This document shows positions 48,825-57,804 of a DNA stretch of 64,000 nt, one piece after another. Under the pieces are notes generated by a model, which saw nothing but the letters and a program-made list of their open reading frames with translations, was not told where the DNA came from and did not search any database. The stretch is from Massilia aurea (GTDB taxonomy: Bacteria; Pseudomonadota; Gammaproteobacteria; Burkholderiales; Burkholderiaceae_D): positions 1,054,001-1,118,000 of the forward strand of contig NZ_JANUGZ010000001.1 in assembly GCF_024753205.1 (NCBI RefSeq). Direction: 5' to 3'. Each line of letters begins with the position of its first letter. Position 1 is the stretch's first letter. The translations under genes were made by a program, and so were the position numbers.

Positions 48825-49691
48825 TCAGGCTGCGTTCTTGATCATGATCGACGCGCCGGTGCGCTCGAGCGCGACCAGGAAGGCGTCGGCCAGCGTGGCC
48901 TTGGTGATCACGTCTTCCAGGTTCACGCCCAGGTGCACGATGGTTTGCGCGATCTGTGGCCGGATGCCGCTGATGATGCAGTCGGCGCCCATCAGGCGCG
49001 CGGCCGCGATGGTTTTCATCAGGTGCTGGGCGACGAGCGTGTCGACGGTCGGCACACCGGTGATGTCGATGATGGCGATGATGGCGCCCGTGTCGACGAT
49101 CTTTTGCAGGATGTTTTCCATCACCACCTGGGTGCGGGCCGAATCGAGGGTGCCGATCAGCGGCAGCGCCAAGATGCCGTTCCACAGCTTGACCACAGGC
49201 GTGGACAGCTCGAGCAGTTCCTGCTGCTGGCGCACGATGATCTGGTCCTTGGTCTTCTGAAACACTTCGATCGTGTACAGGCCCAGCTTGTCGATCAGCG
49301 TGTTGACGGTCCACGAAGCGATCGCCAGGCCATCGGCATCGGTCTCGAACACGTCGCGCAGGCGCGCGAACAGCGGCTGCTTGAGCGAGAACACGAGCGT
49401 TGCCGTTTCGGCCGGGGTGGAGCCAGCCTTGGCGCGGGTGGCCGAGATTTCGCTGAGCAGGTCACGCACTTCGTCCCACGAACGGTGCTCGATGTTCTCG
49501 AGTTCACCGCTGCGGGTCGCGACAGCGAACGCTTTGAGCAGCTGCTGGCAATGGGCGCGCAACTGCTCGCGCGCCGCGCCGCTGCTGCGCACCGTGATCG
49601 ACTCCAGCTGGGCGAGCCATTCTGCGCCAATACCCGATTCTTCTGCAAGAATCGCCTGGCTGATCCGGTCCGCATATTCGTTCATGCTCAT
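48825..49691 (-). CDS. rsbR: Stressosome co-antagonist RsbR (RsbRD_N - STAS)
   Basis: 288 residues from the ATG at 49691, with GAGGA upstream; a TTG at 49706 is an alternative. The N-terminal sensor (about 1-150) resembles the RsbRD_N domain (PAETATLVFSLKQPLFARLR), not the globin-like sensor of RsbRA. The STAS domain contains IIDITGVPTVDTLVAQHLMK and ISGIRPQIAQTIVHLGVNLE, with Thr residues at the expected phosphorylation segments. First gene of a six-gene operon. The input signal is unknown. Confidence 0.9.
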   Translation of the reverse strand: MSMNEYADRISQAILAEESGIGAEWLAQLESITVRSSGAAREQLRAHCQQLLKAFAVATRSGELENIEHRSWDEVRDLLSEISATRAKAGSTPAETATLVFSLKQPLFARLRDVFETDADGLAIASWTVNTLIDKLGLYTIEVFQKTKDQIIVRQQQELLELSTPVVKLWNGILALPLIGTLDSARTQVVMENILQKIVDTGAIIAIIDITGVPTVDTLVAQHLMKTIAAARLMGADCIISGIRPQIAQTIVHLGVNLEDVITKATLADAFLVALERTGASIMIKNAA

Positions 49692-49818
49692 CTGTCGTGT
49701 CCTCAAATATTAGGTGGCGCCGCACAATATCCCGCTCATTCCGGGCTGCTGTGGCAGAGTGCTGGTAAAAATCCAACTATACCATTTCCGATGTAGACAA
49801 TCCTCCTTGTTCTGTTGG

Positions 49819-52800
49819 CTAGAGGATATTTTTGCGCACCCCGCGCACTCTTGCGCGATGGGCCCATTCATACAGCACAGGCAGCAATAACAGGGTCAGC
49901 ACGGTCGACGACAACACCCCGCCGATGACCACCGTGGCGAGCGGGCGCTGGACCTCGGCGCCGGTGCCCGTCGCCAGCGCCATCGGCACGAAGCCCAGCG
50001 ACGCCACCAGCGCCGTCATCAGCACCGGCCGCAGGCGCGCCAGGGCGCCATCGCGCACTGCCTCGGGTAGCGCCACCCCCTCCTCGCGCAGGCTGCGGAT
50101 GAACGCGATCAGCACCAGGCCATTGAGCACCGCCACACCGGAGAGCGCGATGAAGCCCACCGCCGCCGACATCGACAGCGGGATGCCGCGCGCCCACAGC
50201 GCGGCCACGCCGCCGGCCAGCGCGAACGGAATGCCGGTGAACACCAGCAGGCCATCGCGCAGGTTGTTGAAGACCAGGTACAGCAGCACGAACACCAGCA
50301 GCAGCGAGGCCGGCACGATCAGGCGCAGACGCTCGGCGGCGGCTGTCAGGTTCTCGAACTGGCCGCCCCAGGCCGTCCAGTAGCCGGGCGCAATGCGAAC
50401 ATCTTGCGCGATACGCGCCTGCGCCGCCGCGACGAACGAGCCGATGTCGCGCCCGCGCACGTTGGCGGTGATGACCACGCGGCGCTTGCCCTCTTCGCGA
50501 CTGAGCTGGTTCGGGCCCGGTGCGACGTCGAAGGTCGCGATTTCACCCAGCGTGATGAAGCTGTGCCCGCCCTCCTTCGTGCCAGGCAAGGCCACCGGCA
50601 GCCGGCGCAGCGCGTCGATGTCGGAGCGCCTGTCTTCCGGCAGGCGCACGACGATGTCGAAGCGGCGGTCACCTTCGAACAGCGTGCCGGCCACGCGCCC
50701 GGCGGTGGCGGTCGCGATCATTTCCTGCACGTCACCGATGTTCAGGCCCATGCGCGCGGCGCGCTCGCGGTCGACCCGGATCTGCAGGATCGGCAGGCCG
50801 GACGTCGCCTCGACCTGCACCTCGGCGGCGCCAGGCACCGTGCGCAGGCTGGCCGCAATCTGGCCGGCGGTCGCTTCCAGCACCGCCAGGTCGTCGCCGA
50901 ACAGCTTGACGGCGACGTCGCTGCGCACGCCCGAAATCAGCTCGTTCACGCGCAGCTGGATCGGCTGGCTGAATTCGTAGCTGTTGCCGGGCAGGCGTTC
51001 GAGCGCCGTGCGGATCGCCTCTTGCACAGCGGCGCGCGAACGCCTCGGCTTGGGCCACGCGGATTCGGGCTTGAAGATGATGAAGCTGTCGGCCACGCTG
51101 GGCGGCATCGGGTCGGACGCGATTTCGGCTGTGCCGATGCGCGCAAACACGCGCGCGATCTCGGGCACCTCGCGCATCAGCGTCGTCTCGATCTGCTGCT
51201 GCATCCTGACCGACTGGGTCAGGCTCGTGCCCGGCACACGCACCGTCAGCACGGCCATGTCGCCCTCGTCGAGATTCGGTGCGAATTCGGTGCCCAGGCG
51301 CGTGGCCATCAGCACCGCCAGCGCGATCACCAGGCCAGCAAACACCAGCACCACGGCGCGGTTGGCCAGCGCGTAATCGAGTGCGGGCGCGTACCAGCGG
51401 CGCGCGGCCAGCATGACGCGGCTGTCCTTTTCGTCGACCTTGCGGCCGATGAACAGCGCCACGGCGGCCGGCACGAACGTCACCGACAGGATCATCGCGC
51501 CCAGCAGCGCGAACACCACCGTGAACGCCATCGGGTGGAACATCTTGCCCTCGATGCCGGTGAGCGCAAAGATCGGCAGATACACGATCATGATGATCAA
51601 CTGGCCATAGATCAGGGGCCGCCTGGCTTCGCGCGCGGCGGCGAAGACTTCGGCAAAGCGCTCTTCGCGGCTCAGGAGGCGCCCGAGCCGGTGCTGGGCG
51701 CCAGCCAGCCGGCGCACGCAGTTCTCGACGATGACGACGGCGCCGTCGACGATGATGCCGAAATCGAGCGCACCGAGGCTGAGCAGATTGGCGCTGACGC
51801 CGCCGGCCACCATGCCGGAGAACGTAAACAGCATCGCCAGCGGAATCACCAGCGCGGTCAGCAACGCCGCGCGCAGATTACCCAGAAAGAAAAACAGCAC
51901 GGCGATGACGAGGATCGCGCCCTCGACGAGGTTCTTGCGCACGGTGGCAATCGCCTTCTCGACCAGCACCGTGCGGTCATACACGGTGACCGCCTTGACG
52001 CCCTTCGGCAGACTGCGGTTGATCTCGAGCATGCGCGCGTCGACCGCCTGCGCCACCTTGCGGCTGTTCTCGCCGATCAGCATGACGACGGTGCCCAGCA
52101 CCACCTCGACGCCGTTCTCCGTCGCCGCGCCAGTGCGCAGCTCGCGCCCGATGCCCACTTCGGCGACATCGCGCACGCGCACGGGAATCCCGTTGACGCT
52201 GGTGACGACGATATTGCCGATGTCATCGATCGACGCGGCCTGGCCCGGTGCGCGCACCAGGTACTGCTCGCCCTCGCGCTCGATGTAGCCGGCGCCGACA
52301 TTGCTGTTGTTGCGCTCGAGCGCATGCACGATGTCGATCAGTTCCAGCCCGTACGACGACAGCGTGGCCGTGTTCGGGGCCACCAGGTATTCCTTGTCGA
52401 AGCCGCCGATGGAATTGATGTCGGTCACGCCCGGCACCGTGCGCAGTTGCGGCTTGATGATCCAGTCCTGGATCTCGCGCAGGTCGGTCGGCGTGTAGGG
52501 CGTGCCATCGGGCTTTTTCGCCCCCGGCTCGCTCTCGACGGTCCACTGGTAGATTTCACTCAGGCCCGTGGCGATCGGGCCCAGCGCCGGCACCACGCCG
52601 GCCGGCAGATTCTCGCGCGCATCCTGCAGGCGCTGGCTCACGAGCTGGCGCGCAAAGTGGATGTCGGTGCCCTCGTCGAACACCACCGTCACCTGCGACA
52701 GGCCGTAGCGCGACAGCGAGCGGTAGGTTTCCAGGTGCGGCAGACCGGCCAGCACCGCCTCGACCGGGTAGGTGATGCGCTGCTCGACCTCGAGCGGCGA

Positions 52801-52995
52801 GTAGCCTGGCACTGCCGTGTTGATCTGCACCTGGACGTTGGTCACGTCGGGCACGGCGTCGATCGGCAGGCGGCCGTAGTTGTAGATGCCGATGGCGGCC
52901 ATCGCCAGCACGGCCAGCAGCACGAGCCAGCGCCGTTCGATACTGAGCGCAATGAGGCGGTCGAACCAGGTGGAAGCTTGCAGGTCAGTGTTCAT
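49819..52995 (-). CDS. czcA: CzcA-family heavy-metal RND efflux pump
   Basis: 1058 residues from the ATG at 52995. Inner-membrane proton/metal antiporter of a tripartite pump. Transmembrane helix 4 carries DFGIIVDGAVVIVEN, with the two Asp and the Glu essential in CzcA; this is the HME1 (Co/Zn/Cd) signature rather than the Cu/Ag type. Large periplasmic loops are at about 40-340 and 560-860. Overlaps czcB by 11 bases. Specificity for Zn, Cd or Co is inferred from the motif and from the neighbouring czcI. Confidence 0.93.
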   Translation of the reverse strand: MNTDLQASTWFDRLIALSIERRWLVLLAVLAMAAIGIYNYGRLPIDAVPDVTNVQVQINTAVPGYSPLEVEQRITYPVEAVLAGLPHLETYRSLSRYGLSQVTVVFDEGTDIHFARQLVSQRLQDARENLPAGVVPALGPIATGLSEIYQWTVESEPGAKKPDGTPYTPTDLREIQDWIIKPQLRTVPGVTDINSIGGFDKEYLVAPNTATLSSYGLELIDIVHALERNNSNVGAGYIEREGEQYLVRAPGQAASIDDIGNIVVTSVNGIPVRVRDVAEVGIGRELRTGAATENGVEVVLGTVVMLIGENSRKVAQAVDARMLEINRSLPKGVKAVTVYDRTVLVEKAIATVRKNLVEGAILVIAVLFFFLGNLRAALLTALVIPLAMLFTFSGMVAGGVSANLLSLGALDFGIIVDGAVVIVENCVRRLAGAQHRLGRLLSREERFAEVFAAAREARRPLIYGQLIIMIVYLPIFALTGIEGKMFHPMAFTVVFALLGAMILSVTFVPAAVALFIGRKVDEKDSRVMLAARRWYAPALDYALANRAVVLVFAGLVIALAVLMATRLGTEFAPNLDEGDMAVLTVRVPGTSLTQSVRMQQQIETTLMREVPEIARVFARIGTAEIASDPMPPSVADSFIIFKPESAWPKPRRSRAAVQEAIRTALERLPGNSYEFSQPIQLRVNELISGVRSDVAVKLFGDDLAVLEATAGQIAASLRTVPGAAEVQVEATSGLPILQIRVDRERAARMGLNIGDVQEMIATATAGRVAGTLFEGDRRFDIVVRLPEDRRSDIDALRRLPVALPGTKEGGHSFITLGEIATFDVAPGPNQLSREEGKRRVVITANVRGRDIGSFVAAAQARIAQDVRIAPGYWTAWGGQFENLTAAAERLRLIVPASLLLVFVLLYLVFNNLRDGLLVFTGIPFALAGGVAALWARGIPLSMSAAVGFIALSGVAVLNGLVLIAFIRSLREEGVALPEAVRDGALARLRPVLMTALVASLGFVPMALATGTGAEVQRPLATVVIGGVLSSTVLTLLLLPVLYEWAHRARVRGVRKNIL

Positions 52996-54175
52996 GGCTG
53001 GCCTCACCCTTGCCCTGTTCGGCTTTGATCGTGAAGCTGCCGCTGGCGGCGTAGGTGTCGCCGGGATTCAGGCCGGCCGTGATCTCGATGAAGCGGCCGT
53101 CCGCACGCCCGGTGCTGACAGGCTGCGCGATGAAGCCTTCCTTGACGCGCTTGTAGACCACCTGCCGGGTATCGACGGTCTGGATCGCTTCGCGCGCGAC
53201 GGCCACCGGCACGTCGCTCGAACCAGTGACGATGTCGACGTTTACGGCCAGGCCTGGCCGCCACGCAGCGCCCGGATTGGCCAGCACCACGCGCGCCTTG
53301 GCCGAACGCGACGCCTCGCCCACCAGCGAACTGACAAAACTCACTTTGCCGGGCGCCGTCGTATCCGAGGCAATCGACCGGATCACGGCGCTCGTGCCGA
53401 CGCGCACGATGTCCAGGTCGCGCGCTGGCACCACCACATCGGCCCATACGGTCGACAGATCGGTCAGCGTGAACACGCGCGTATCGGCGCCCACCACTTC
53501 GCCCAGCGTGATGTGCTTTTCGACGATGATGCCGTCGAACGGGGCGCGGATGGCGAGCAGGTTCGAGCCGCCGCCACCGGCGGCGCCCAGCGCCTGCAAC
53601 TGCTGGCGCACGGTGTCGCGCGCGACTTCGGCCTCGACCAGTTCCTGCTCGGCTTTCAGCAGATCCTGGCGCGCCGTGATCTTTTCTTCCCACAGCGTGC
53701 GCTCGGTCGCAACAATCCTGCGCGCATAGTCGACGCGCTTTTGCGCCGCCGTCAGCGCGCCGCGCTGGCCGGCGATGTCGGCGCTGGCGATGCTGGCCAG
53801 TACCTGGTCTTTGCGCACCTGCTGTCCCAGGTCGGCGCTGACGTCGCGCACCGAGCCGGCCGCGCGCGGCGTCACGTGGGCGGTGCGGTCTTCGTTCAGC
53901 GCAATCTGGCCCGGCATGCGGATGAAGGTGTCCAGGTGCTTCGGGCCAGCTGTGGCAACCGTGATGCCGGCCACGGTGATCTGGTTCGGCGTGAAGTGAA
54001 TGACGCCGTCGTCGGCGTGCGCCCCTTCTTTTTCTTCGGCGTGCTCGCCCTGTTCGGCGTGTTCGTCATGCTCATCGCCTGCCGGCTGCGCGCGGTCGCG
54101 CAGCATGACAAAGGCGGCAAGCGCCAGCGCGATGGCCAGCATGATGACGATGATGCGGGTTTGCTGCTTGTTCAT
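52985..54175 (-). CDS. czcB: CzcB-like periplasmic membrane-fusion protein
   Basis: 396 residues. An N-terminal membrane anchor (IIVIMLAIALALAAFVMLRD) is followed by a His/Glu/Asp-rich stretch at about residues 35-58, a probable metal-binding segment. Next come the biotinyl-lipoyl domain and helical hairpin (about 110-220) and beta-barrel domains. Bridges CzcA to CzcC. The stop overlaps the czcA start and the start overlaps the czcC stop, so translation is coupled. Confidence 0.92.
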   Translation of the reverse strand: MNKQQTRIIVIMLAIALALAAFVMLRDRAQPAGDEHDEHAEQGEHAEEKEGAHADDGVIHFTPNQITVAGITVATAGPKHLDTFIRMPGQIALNEDRTAHVTPRAAGSVRDVSADLGQQVRKDQVLASIASADIAGQRGALTAAQKRVDYARRIVATERTLWEEKITARQDLLKAEQELVEAEVARDTVRQQLQALGAAGGGGSNLLAIRAPFDGIIVEKHITLGEVVGADTRVFTLTDLSTVWADVVVPARDLDIVRVGTSAVIRSIASDTTAPGKVSFVSSLVGEASRSAKARVVLANPGAAWRPGLAVNVDIVTGSSDVPVAVAREAIQTVDTRQVVYKRVKEGFIAQPVSTGRADGRFIEITAGLNPGDTYAASGSFTIKAEQGKGEASHEH

Positions 54176-55440
54176 GGGTTCTCCTGCACGGCTGCTTGTC
54201 CCAGCAGGCGTGCGATATCGGCCTGCGCGCGATGGCTCTCGGCGACGGCATTGAGGTATTGGTAGGTGGATTGCGCCAGCACGCGCTGGGCGTCGAGCAC
54301 GTCGATCAGGCCGAACTTGCCAAGCTCGAAGCCGCGGCTAGCAGCGCGCTGCGCGTCCTGCGCACCGGGCAGGATGTCGGTCGCGATCAGCGCGCATTCG
54401 GCCAGCGCTGTAGCAAGGCGCGCATGGGCCTGACCCAGTTCGGCGCGCAGGCGGGCAGCTTGCGCGGCCTGTTCGTCCTGCGCCTTGTCGACGCGGCGCA
54501 GCGCATCGAGGACGGCGCCGTCGTTGCGATTGAACAGCGGCAGCGGCACCGACAGGCCCAGCACGGTGCGGTTGCGGGCATCCGGCCCTTCGCGCTGGGC
54601 GCCGACGATCATGCTCACGTCCGGCGTGCGGCGCGCCTGTTCGAGCCGGGCCAGCGCCTGGCGGTGCTTCAGGTGTGCGCCGGCCTGGCGCATGCCGGGC
54701 GCGGCGTCCAGTTGCGCCAGCAAGCGGTCGAGCGGCAGCAGCACGGGCAGCGTGACGGTGTCCGGCTCGACGACCACGAGTCCGCGCGCGTCACCCGCCC
54801 ATAGCGCTGCGAGCTGGATCCGCGAGGCTTCCAGCGCGCGCGCCGCCTGCAGCGCCTCGATGCGCGCTCCCCCCTGCGCCACGCGGGCGCGGGTCTGCTC
54901 GACGGGCGACAAGGTGCCGGCATCGACCCGCTTGCCAGCAGCCTCCAGCGCGCGGCCCGCGAGATGCACCAGTTCCTGCGACATGCGTTCGCGCGCCAGC
55001 GCAGCCACGACGTCGTGGAACGCAGCAATCACGTCAGCGCGCACGCGCGCCTGCTCGGCGTTCAGCGCCAGCGCCGCCAGCTGGCCTTCCTGGCGCGCCG
55101 CATCGATGCGCGCGGCCCGCTTGCCGCCCAGCTCCACCGGAATGGTCAACAGCGCGGTGGTCGTGCGGCTGTCGCCCCGCGTGCCCTCGCGCAGCAGCTC
55201 GAGTTCGGGATTCGGGCGCGCCCCGGCCTGGGCTAGTGAGCCCTGTTGCGCGGCGACCTCATGGCCGGCCGCGCGCAGCGTCGGGTTCAAACGCAGGGCC
55301 AGCGCGATGGCGGCGTCGAGCGTCAAGGGCTGCATGCTGGTTGAGATGGGCGCGGCATGGACTGCAGGTGGCAGGCCAATGGAGGCCAGCGCGCTGGCCA
55401 AGGCGAACGCCGCCAGCGGCGGTGTCAAACGGTGTTTCAT
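54172..55440 (-). CDS. czcC: CzcC-like outer-membrane efflux channel (TolC family)
   Basis: 422 residues with a signal peptide ending near VHA-AP. Two TolC-like helical repeats (about 40-210 and 225-415) show long heptad-like helices, for example AGHEVAAQQGSLAQAGARPN and VSVPLPLFNRNDGAV-type membrane strand segments. GGAGC precedes the ATG at 55440. Outer-membrane exit duct for the czc pump. Confidence 0.9.
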   Translation of the reverse strand: MKHRLTPPLAAFALASALASIGLPPAVHAAPISTSMQPLTLDAAIALALRLNPTLRAAGHEVAAQQGSLAQAGARPNPELELLREGTRGDSRTTTALLTIPVELGGKRAARIDAARQEGQLAALALNAEQARVRADVIAAFHDVVAALARERMSQELVHLAGRALEAAGKRVDAGTLSPVEQTRARVAQGGARIEALQAARALEASRIQLAALWAGDARGLVVVEPDTVTLPVLLPLDRLLAQLDAAPGMRQAGAHLKHRQALARLEQARRTPDVSMIVGAQREGPDARNRTVLGLSVPLPLFNRNDGAVLDALRRVDKAQDEQAAQAARLRAELGQAHARLATALAECALIATDILPGAQDAQRAASRGFELGKFGLIDVLDAQRVLAQSTYQYLNAVAESHRAQADIARLLGQAAVQENP

Positions 55441-55522
55441 GATGGTGCTCCGAACGGGTGAATGTCCGGCGAAGGCAATCGGGCGGCCGCGCGTGGCGGG
55501 CCGGCGATGGAGGTTCGCCGCG

Positions 55523-55879
55523 CTAGATGCGCAGCAGGCGGTCGGGTGGCGGAATCAGGTCGGGCACGTGCGAGACGTAGCGCCGTGTTTCGCCGCGCAG
55601 GTGCGGCGCCCCCTTGGGCAGGGGCAGATTGGGTTGTGACGACAGGACCGCACTGGCCGACAAGTGGTGGCAGGCGTCGCAGTCGTTGCAGGGGTCGGCC
55701 GGGCTGGCGTCGTCCTGGCTTGCAGCCGTGGATGACGACGTGGTCGACGAAGCATGCTTGTGGGTGTGGTGGCCCGGGTGCATCGTCTTTTCATTGTGCG
55801 TGCAATAGGCAGCACCCGCCGCCCAGGCGGCCTGGAAAGGCATGGCAAACAGCAGCAGGATGAGGAAAAGACGGCGCAT
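55523..55879 (-). CDS. czcI: CzcI-like periplasmic metal-resistance protein
   Basis: 118 residues with a signal peptide (FLILLLFAMPFQAAWA-AG). His and Cys clusters, CTHNEKTMHPGHHTHKH and PCNDCDACHH, are candidate metal ligands. CzcI proteins lie first in czcICBA operons and are thought to modulate the pump. Transcription should start at or within a base or two of the ATG (see the promoter upstream), so the message is probably leaderless. Confidence 0.82.
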   Translation of the reverse strand: MRRLFLILLLFAMPFQAAWAAGAAYCTHNEKTMHPGHHTHKHASSTTSSSTAASQDDASPADPCNDCDACHHLSASAVLSSQPNLPLPKGAPHLRGETRRYVSHVPDLIPPPDRLLRI

Positions 55880-55885
55880 TGGTGT

Positions 55886-55916
55886 ATTAAATACCCTGTA
55901 GCCGCTGGAGGGTCAA
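55886..55916 (-). promoter_or_regulatory. MerR/CadR-type promoter of czcICBA
   Basis: On the minus strand TTGACC (55916-55911) and TTTAAT (55891-55886) are separated by 19 bases, the over-long spacing typical of MerR-family promoters. The spacer contains the palindrome-like ACCCTCCAGCGGCTACAGGGT core (arms ACCCT and AGGGT), close to CadR/PbrR/ZntR operators. The TGA stop of the upstream LysR gene lies inside the -35 hexamer. No merR-family gene is in the window. Confidence 0.8.
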
Positions 55917-56857
55917 GCACTATCGACGGCCCGGCGTCTGCCGTCCCGTTTTTGGCCCGCTTCCGGCTGGAAGACTTCCTGCAGCACATCGATGAACGCG
56001 CGCAATGCAGCAGGCACATGGCGGTGGCCGGGATAGTACAAGGCCAGCTCGCTCGACGGTGCGCACCACTCATGCAGCAGGGGCATCAGGCGGCCGGCGG
56101 CCAGATGGTCGCGTGCACTGGTGTCCGGCACGTAGGCGATGCCCTGGCCGGCCAGCGCCGCGTCGACCATCAGGCCGACCTGGTTCAGGATGAGCGTGCC
56201 TGGCACGTCGAGCGCCATCGCCTGGCCGTGGCGCGTGAACTCCCAGCGGTAGATCTTCCCGCTTTGCATGCGCATGCGGATGCAGCGGTGGCCGAGCAGG
56301 TCGTCCGGGACGACCGGGATACCATACTCTTTCAGGTAGGCGGGCGAGGCCATCGGCATGAAACGCACCGGCGCACCAAAGCGCGCCAGGTGCATGTCCT
56401 GCGGCACCGCTTCGGCCAGGCGCACGCCGGCATCGAAGCCGCCGGCGACGATGTCCACCAGGCCGTTGTCGACGAACAGGTCCAGCGAAACGGCCGGGTA
56501 GCGCGCCTGGAACACGGGAACCGCATGCTGAAGCAACCAGTGCGCGGTCGGCTCGGCCGTGTTGATGCGCAGCAGGCCGCCGGGCTGCTGACCGACACCG
56601 TTGACGGCCTCGCAGGCCGCGCCCAGTTCGCGCAGGACCGGCTCGATGCGGCGCAGGAACCCCTCGCCCGCCTCGGTCGGCGCGACGCTGCGCGTGGTGC
56701 GATGGAGCAGGCGCACGCCGAGCTTTTCTTCCATCACGCGCATCATGTGGCTCAGCGTCGATGGCGATACGCCCAGTTCATCGGCTGCCTTGCGAAAGCT
56801 ACGGCGGTTGACAATGGCGACAAAGGCGCGCAGATCATCGAGGTCGGGCTGGGGCAT
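55913..56857 (-). CDS. LysR-family transcriptional regulator
   Basis: 314 residues from the ATG at 56857. Winged helix FRKAADELGVSPSTLSHMMR (about residues 21-40), followed by VMEEKLGVRLLHRTTRSVAP; the effector domain runs about 90-300. Divergent from a short-chain dehydrogenase gene (100-base gap), its likely target. Although it reads toward czcI, the czc operon has its own MerR-type promoter. In-frame extension to 57061 has no family match. Confidence 0.9.
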   Translation of the reverse strand: MPQPDLDDLRAFVAIVNRRSFRKAADELGVSPSTLSHMMRVMEEKLGVRLLHRTTRSVAPTEAGEGFLRRIEPVLRELGAACEAVNGVGQQPGGLLRINTAEPTAHWLLQHAVPVFQARYPAVSLDLFVDNGLVDIVAGGFDAGVRLAEAVPQDMHLARFGAPVRFMPMASPAYLKEYGIPVVPDDLLGHRCIRMRMQSGKIYRWEFTRHGQAMALDVPGTLILNQVGLMVDAALAGQGIAYVPDTSARDHLAAGRLMPLLHEWCAPSSELALYYPGHRHVPAALRAFIDVLQEVFQPEAGQKRDGRRRAVDSA

Positions 56858-56957
56858 TGTTGGCGATCCTTCACGAATGCATGCGAGATTCATCCGATGA
56901 TAGCAGCAGAGTAGTTCGCTATCGTGGTGGCTCCATTTACCCTGACAGGAGAACAGC

Positions 56958-57788
56958 ATGCAACGCACCTGGTTCATCACCGGCACGTCCAGCGGCTTTG
57001 GCCGCATCATGACCGAACAACTACTGGCGCGCGGCGACCGCGTCGCGGCCACATTGCGCACACCGTCGGCGCTCGCCGACCTGCAGGCGCGCTATCCGCA
57101 GCAGCTATGGGTGGCCCAACTGGACGTCACCGACGATGCGGCGATCGATGCCGTGCTGGCCCGCGCCTTCACCGAGCTGGGACGGATCGACGTCATCGTC
57201 AGCAATGCCGCCTACGGACTGTTCGGCGCGGCCGAAGAACTCACAGCCGCGCAGGTGCGGCGCCAGCTCGACACGAATCTGCTGGGCTCGATCCAGCTCA
57301 TTCGCAGCGCCCTGCCCTGGCTGCGCAAGCAGGGCGGTGGCCGCGTGATCCAGGTGTCATCCGAGGGCGGGCAGATCGCCTACCCGAACTTCAGCGTGTA
57401 TCACGCAACCAAATGGGGCATCGAAGGCTTTGTCGAAGCGGTCGCGCAAGAGGTCGCGCCGTTCGGCATCGAATTCACGCTGGCCGAGCCGGGGCCGACG
57501 CCCACCAATTTTGCCGCTGGAATGGATACTGCGCCGGCCATGGCGGACTACGACGCAACGCCATCGGGCGCGGTGCGGCGCGCGCTGGCCGACGGCAGCT
57601 TCAGGTTGAGCGGCGACCCGGTACAGATGGTGCGAACCATGATCGACTCGGCCGACCAGTCGCCGGCGCCGCGCCGCATCGCGCTGGGGTCGACTGCCTA
57701 CCGGTCAATCCACGCAGCGCTGACGGACCGGTTAGCCAGGCTCGAAGCGCAACAGGACATCGCATTGAACGCGGACCTGAAAACGTAA
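56958..57788 (+). CDS. Short-chain dehydrogenase/reductase (SDR)
   Basis: 276 residues, with AGGAGA upstream. Classical SDR: cofactor motif TGTSSGFGR (about residues 8-16), NAxxG-like SNAAYG (about residue 88), catalytic Ser in IQVSSEGGQ and YxxxK in YHATKWG (about residues 153-157). Likely NADP-dependent; substrate unknown. Probably regulated by the divergent LysR protein. Confidence 0.9.
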   Translation: MQRTWFITGTSSGFGRIMTEQLLARGDRVAATLRTPSALADLQARYPQQLWVAQLDVTDDAAIDAVLARAFTELGRIDVIVSNAAYGLFGAAEELTAAQVRRQLDTNLLGSIQLIRSALPWLRKQGGGRVIQVSSEGGQIAYPNFSVYHATKWGIEGFVEAVAQEVAPFGIEFTLAEPGPTPTNFAAGMDTAPAMADYDATPSGAVRRALADGSFRLSGDPVQMVRTMIDSADQSPAPRRIALGSTAYRSIHAALTDRLARLEAQQDIALNADLKT

Positions 57789-57804
57789 AGGATGGGTTGG
57801 CCGC

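Noticed and set aside
50404..53028. 874-codon plus-strand open frame
   Set aside because: Antisense shadow of czcA.
55913..56857. LysR protein as czc regulator
   Set aside because: The czc operon has its own MerR-type promoter starting at the LysR stop codon, and LysR is divergent from the SDR gene, its more likely target.
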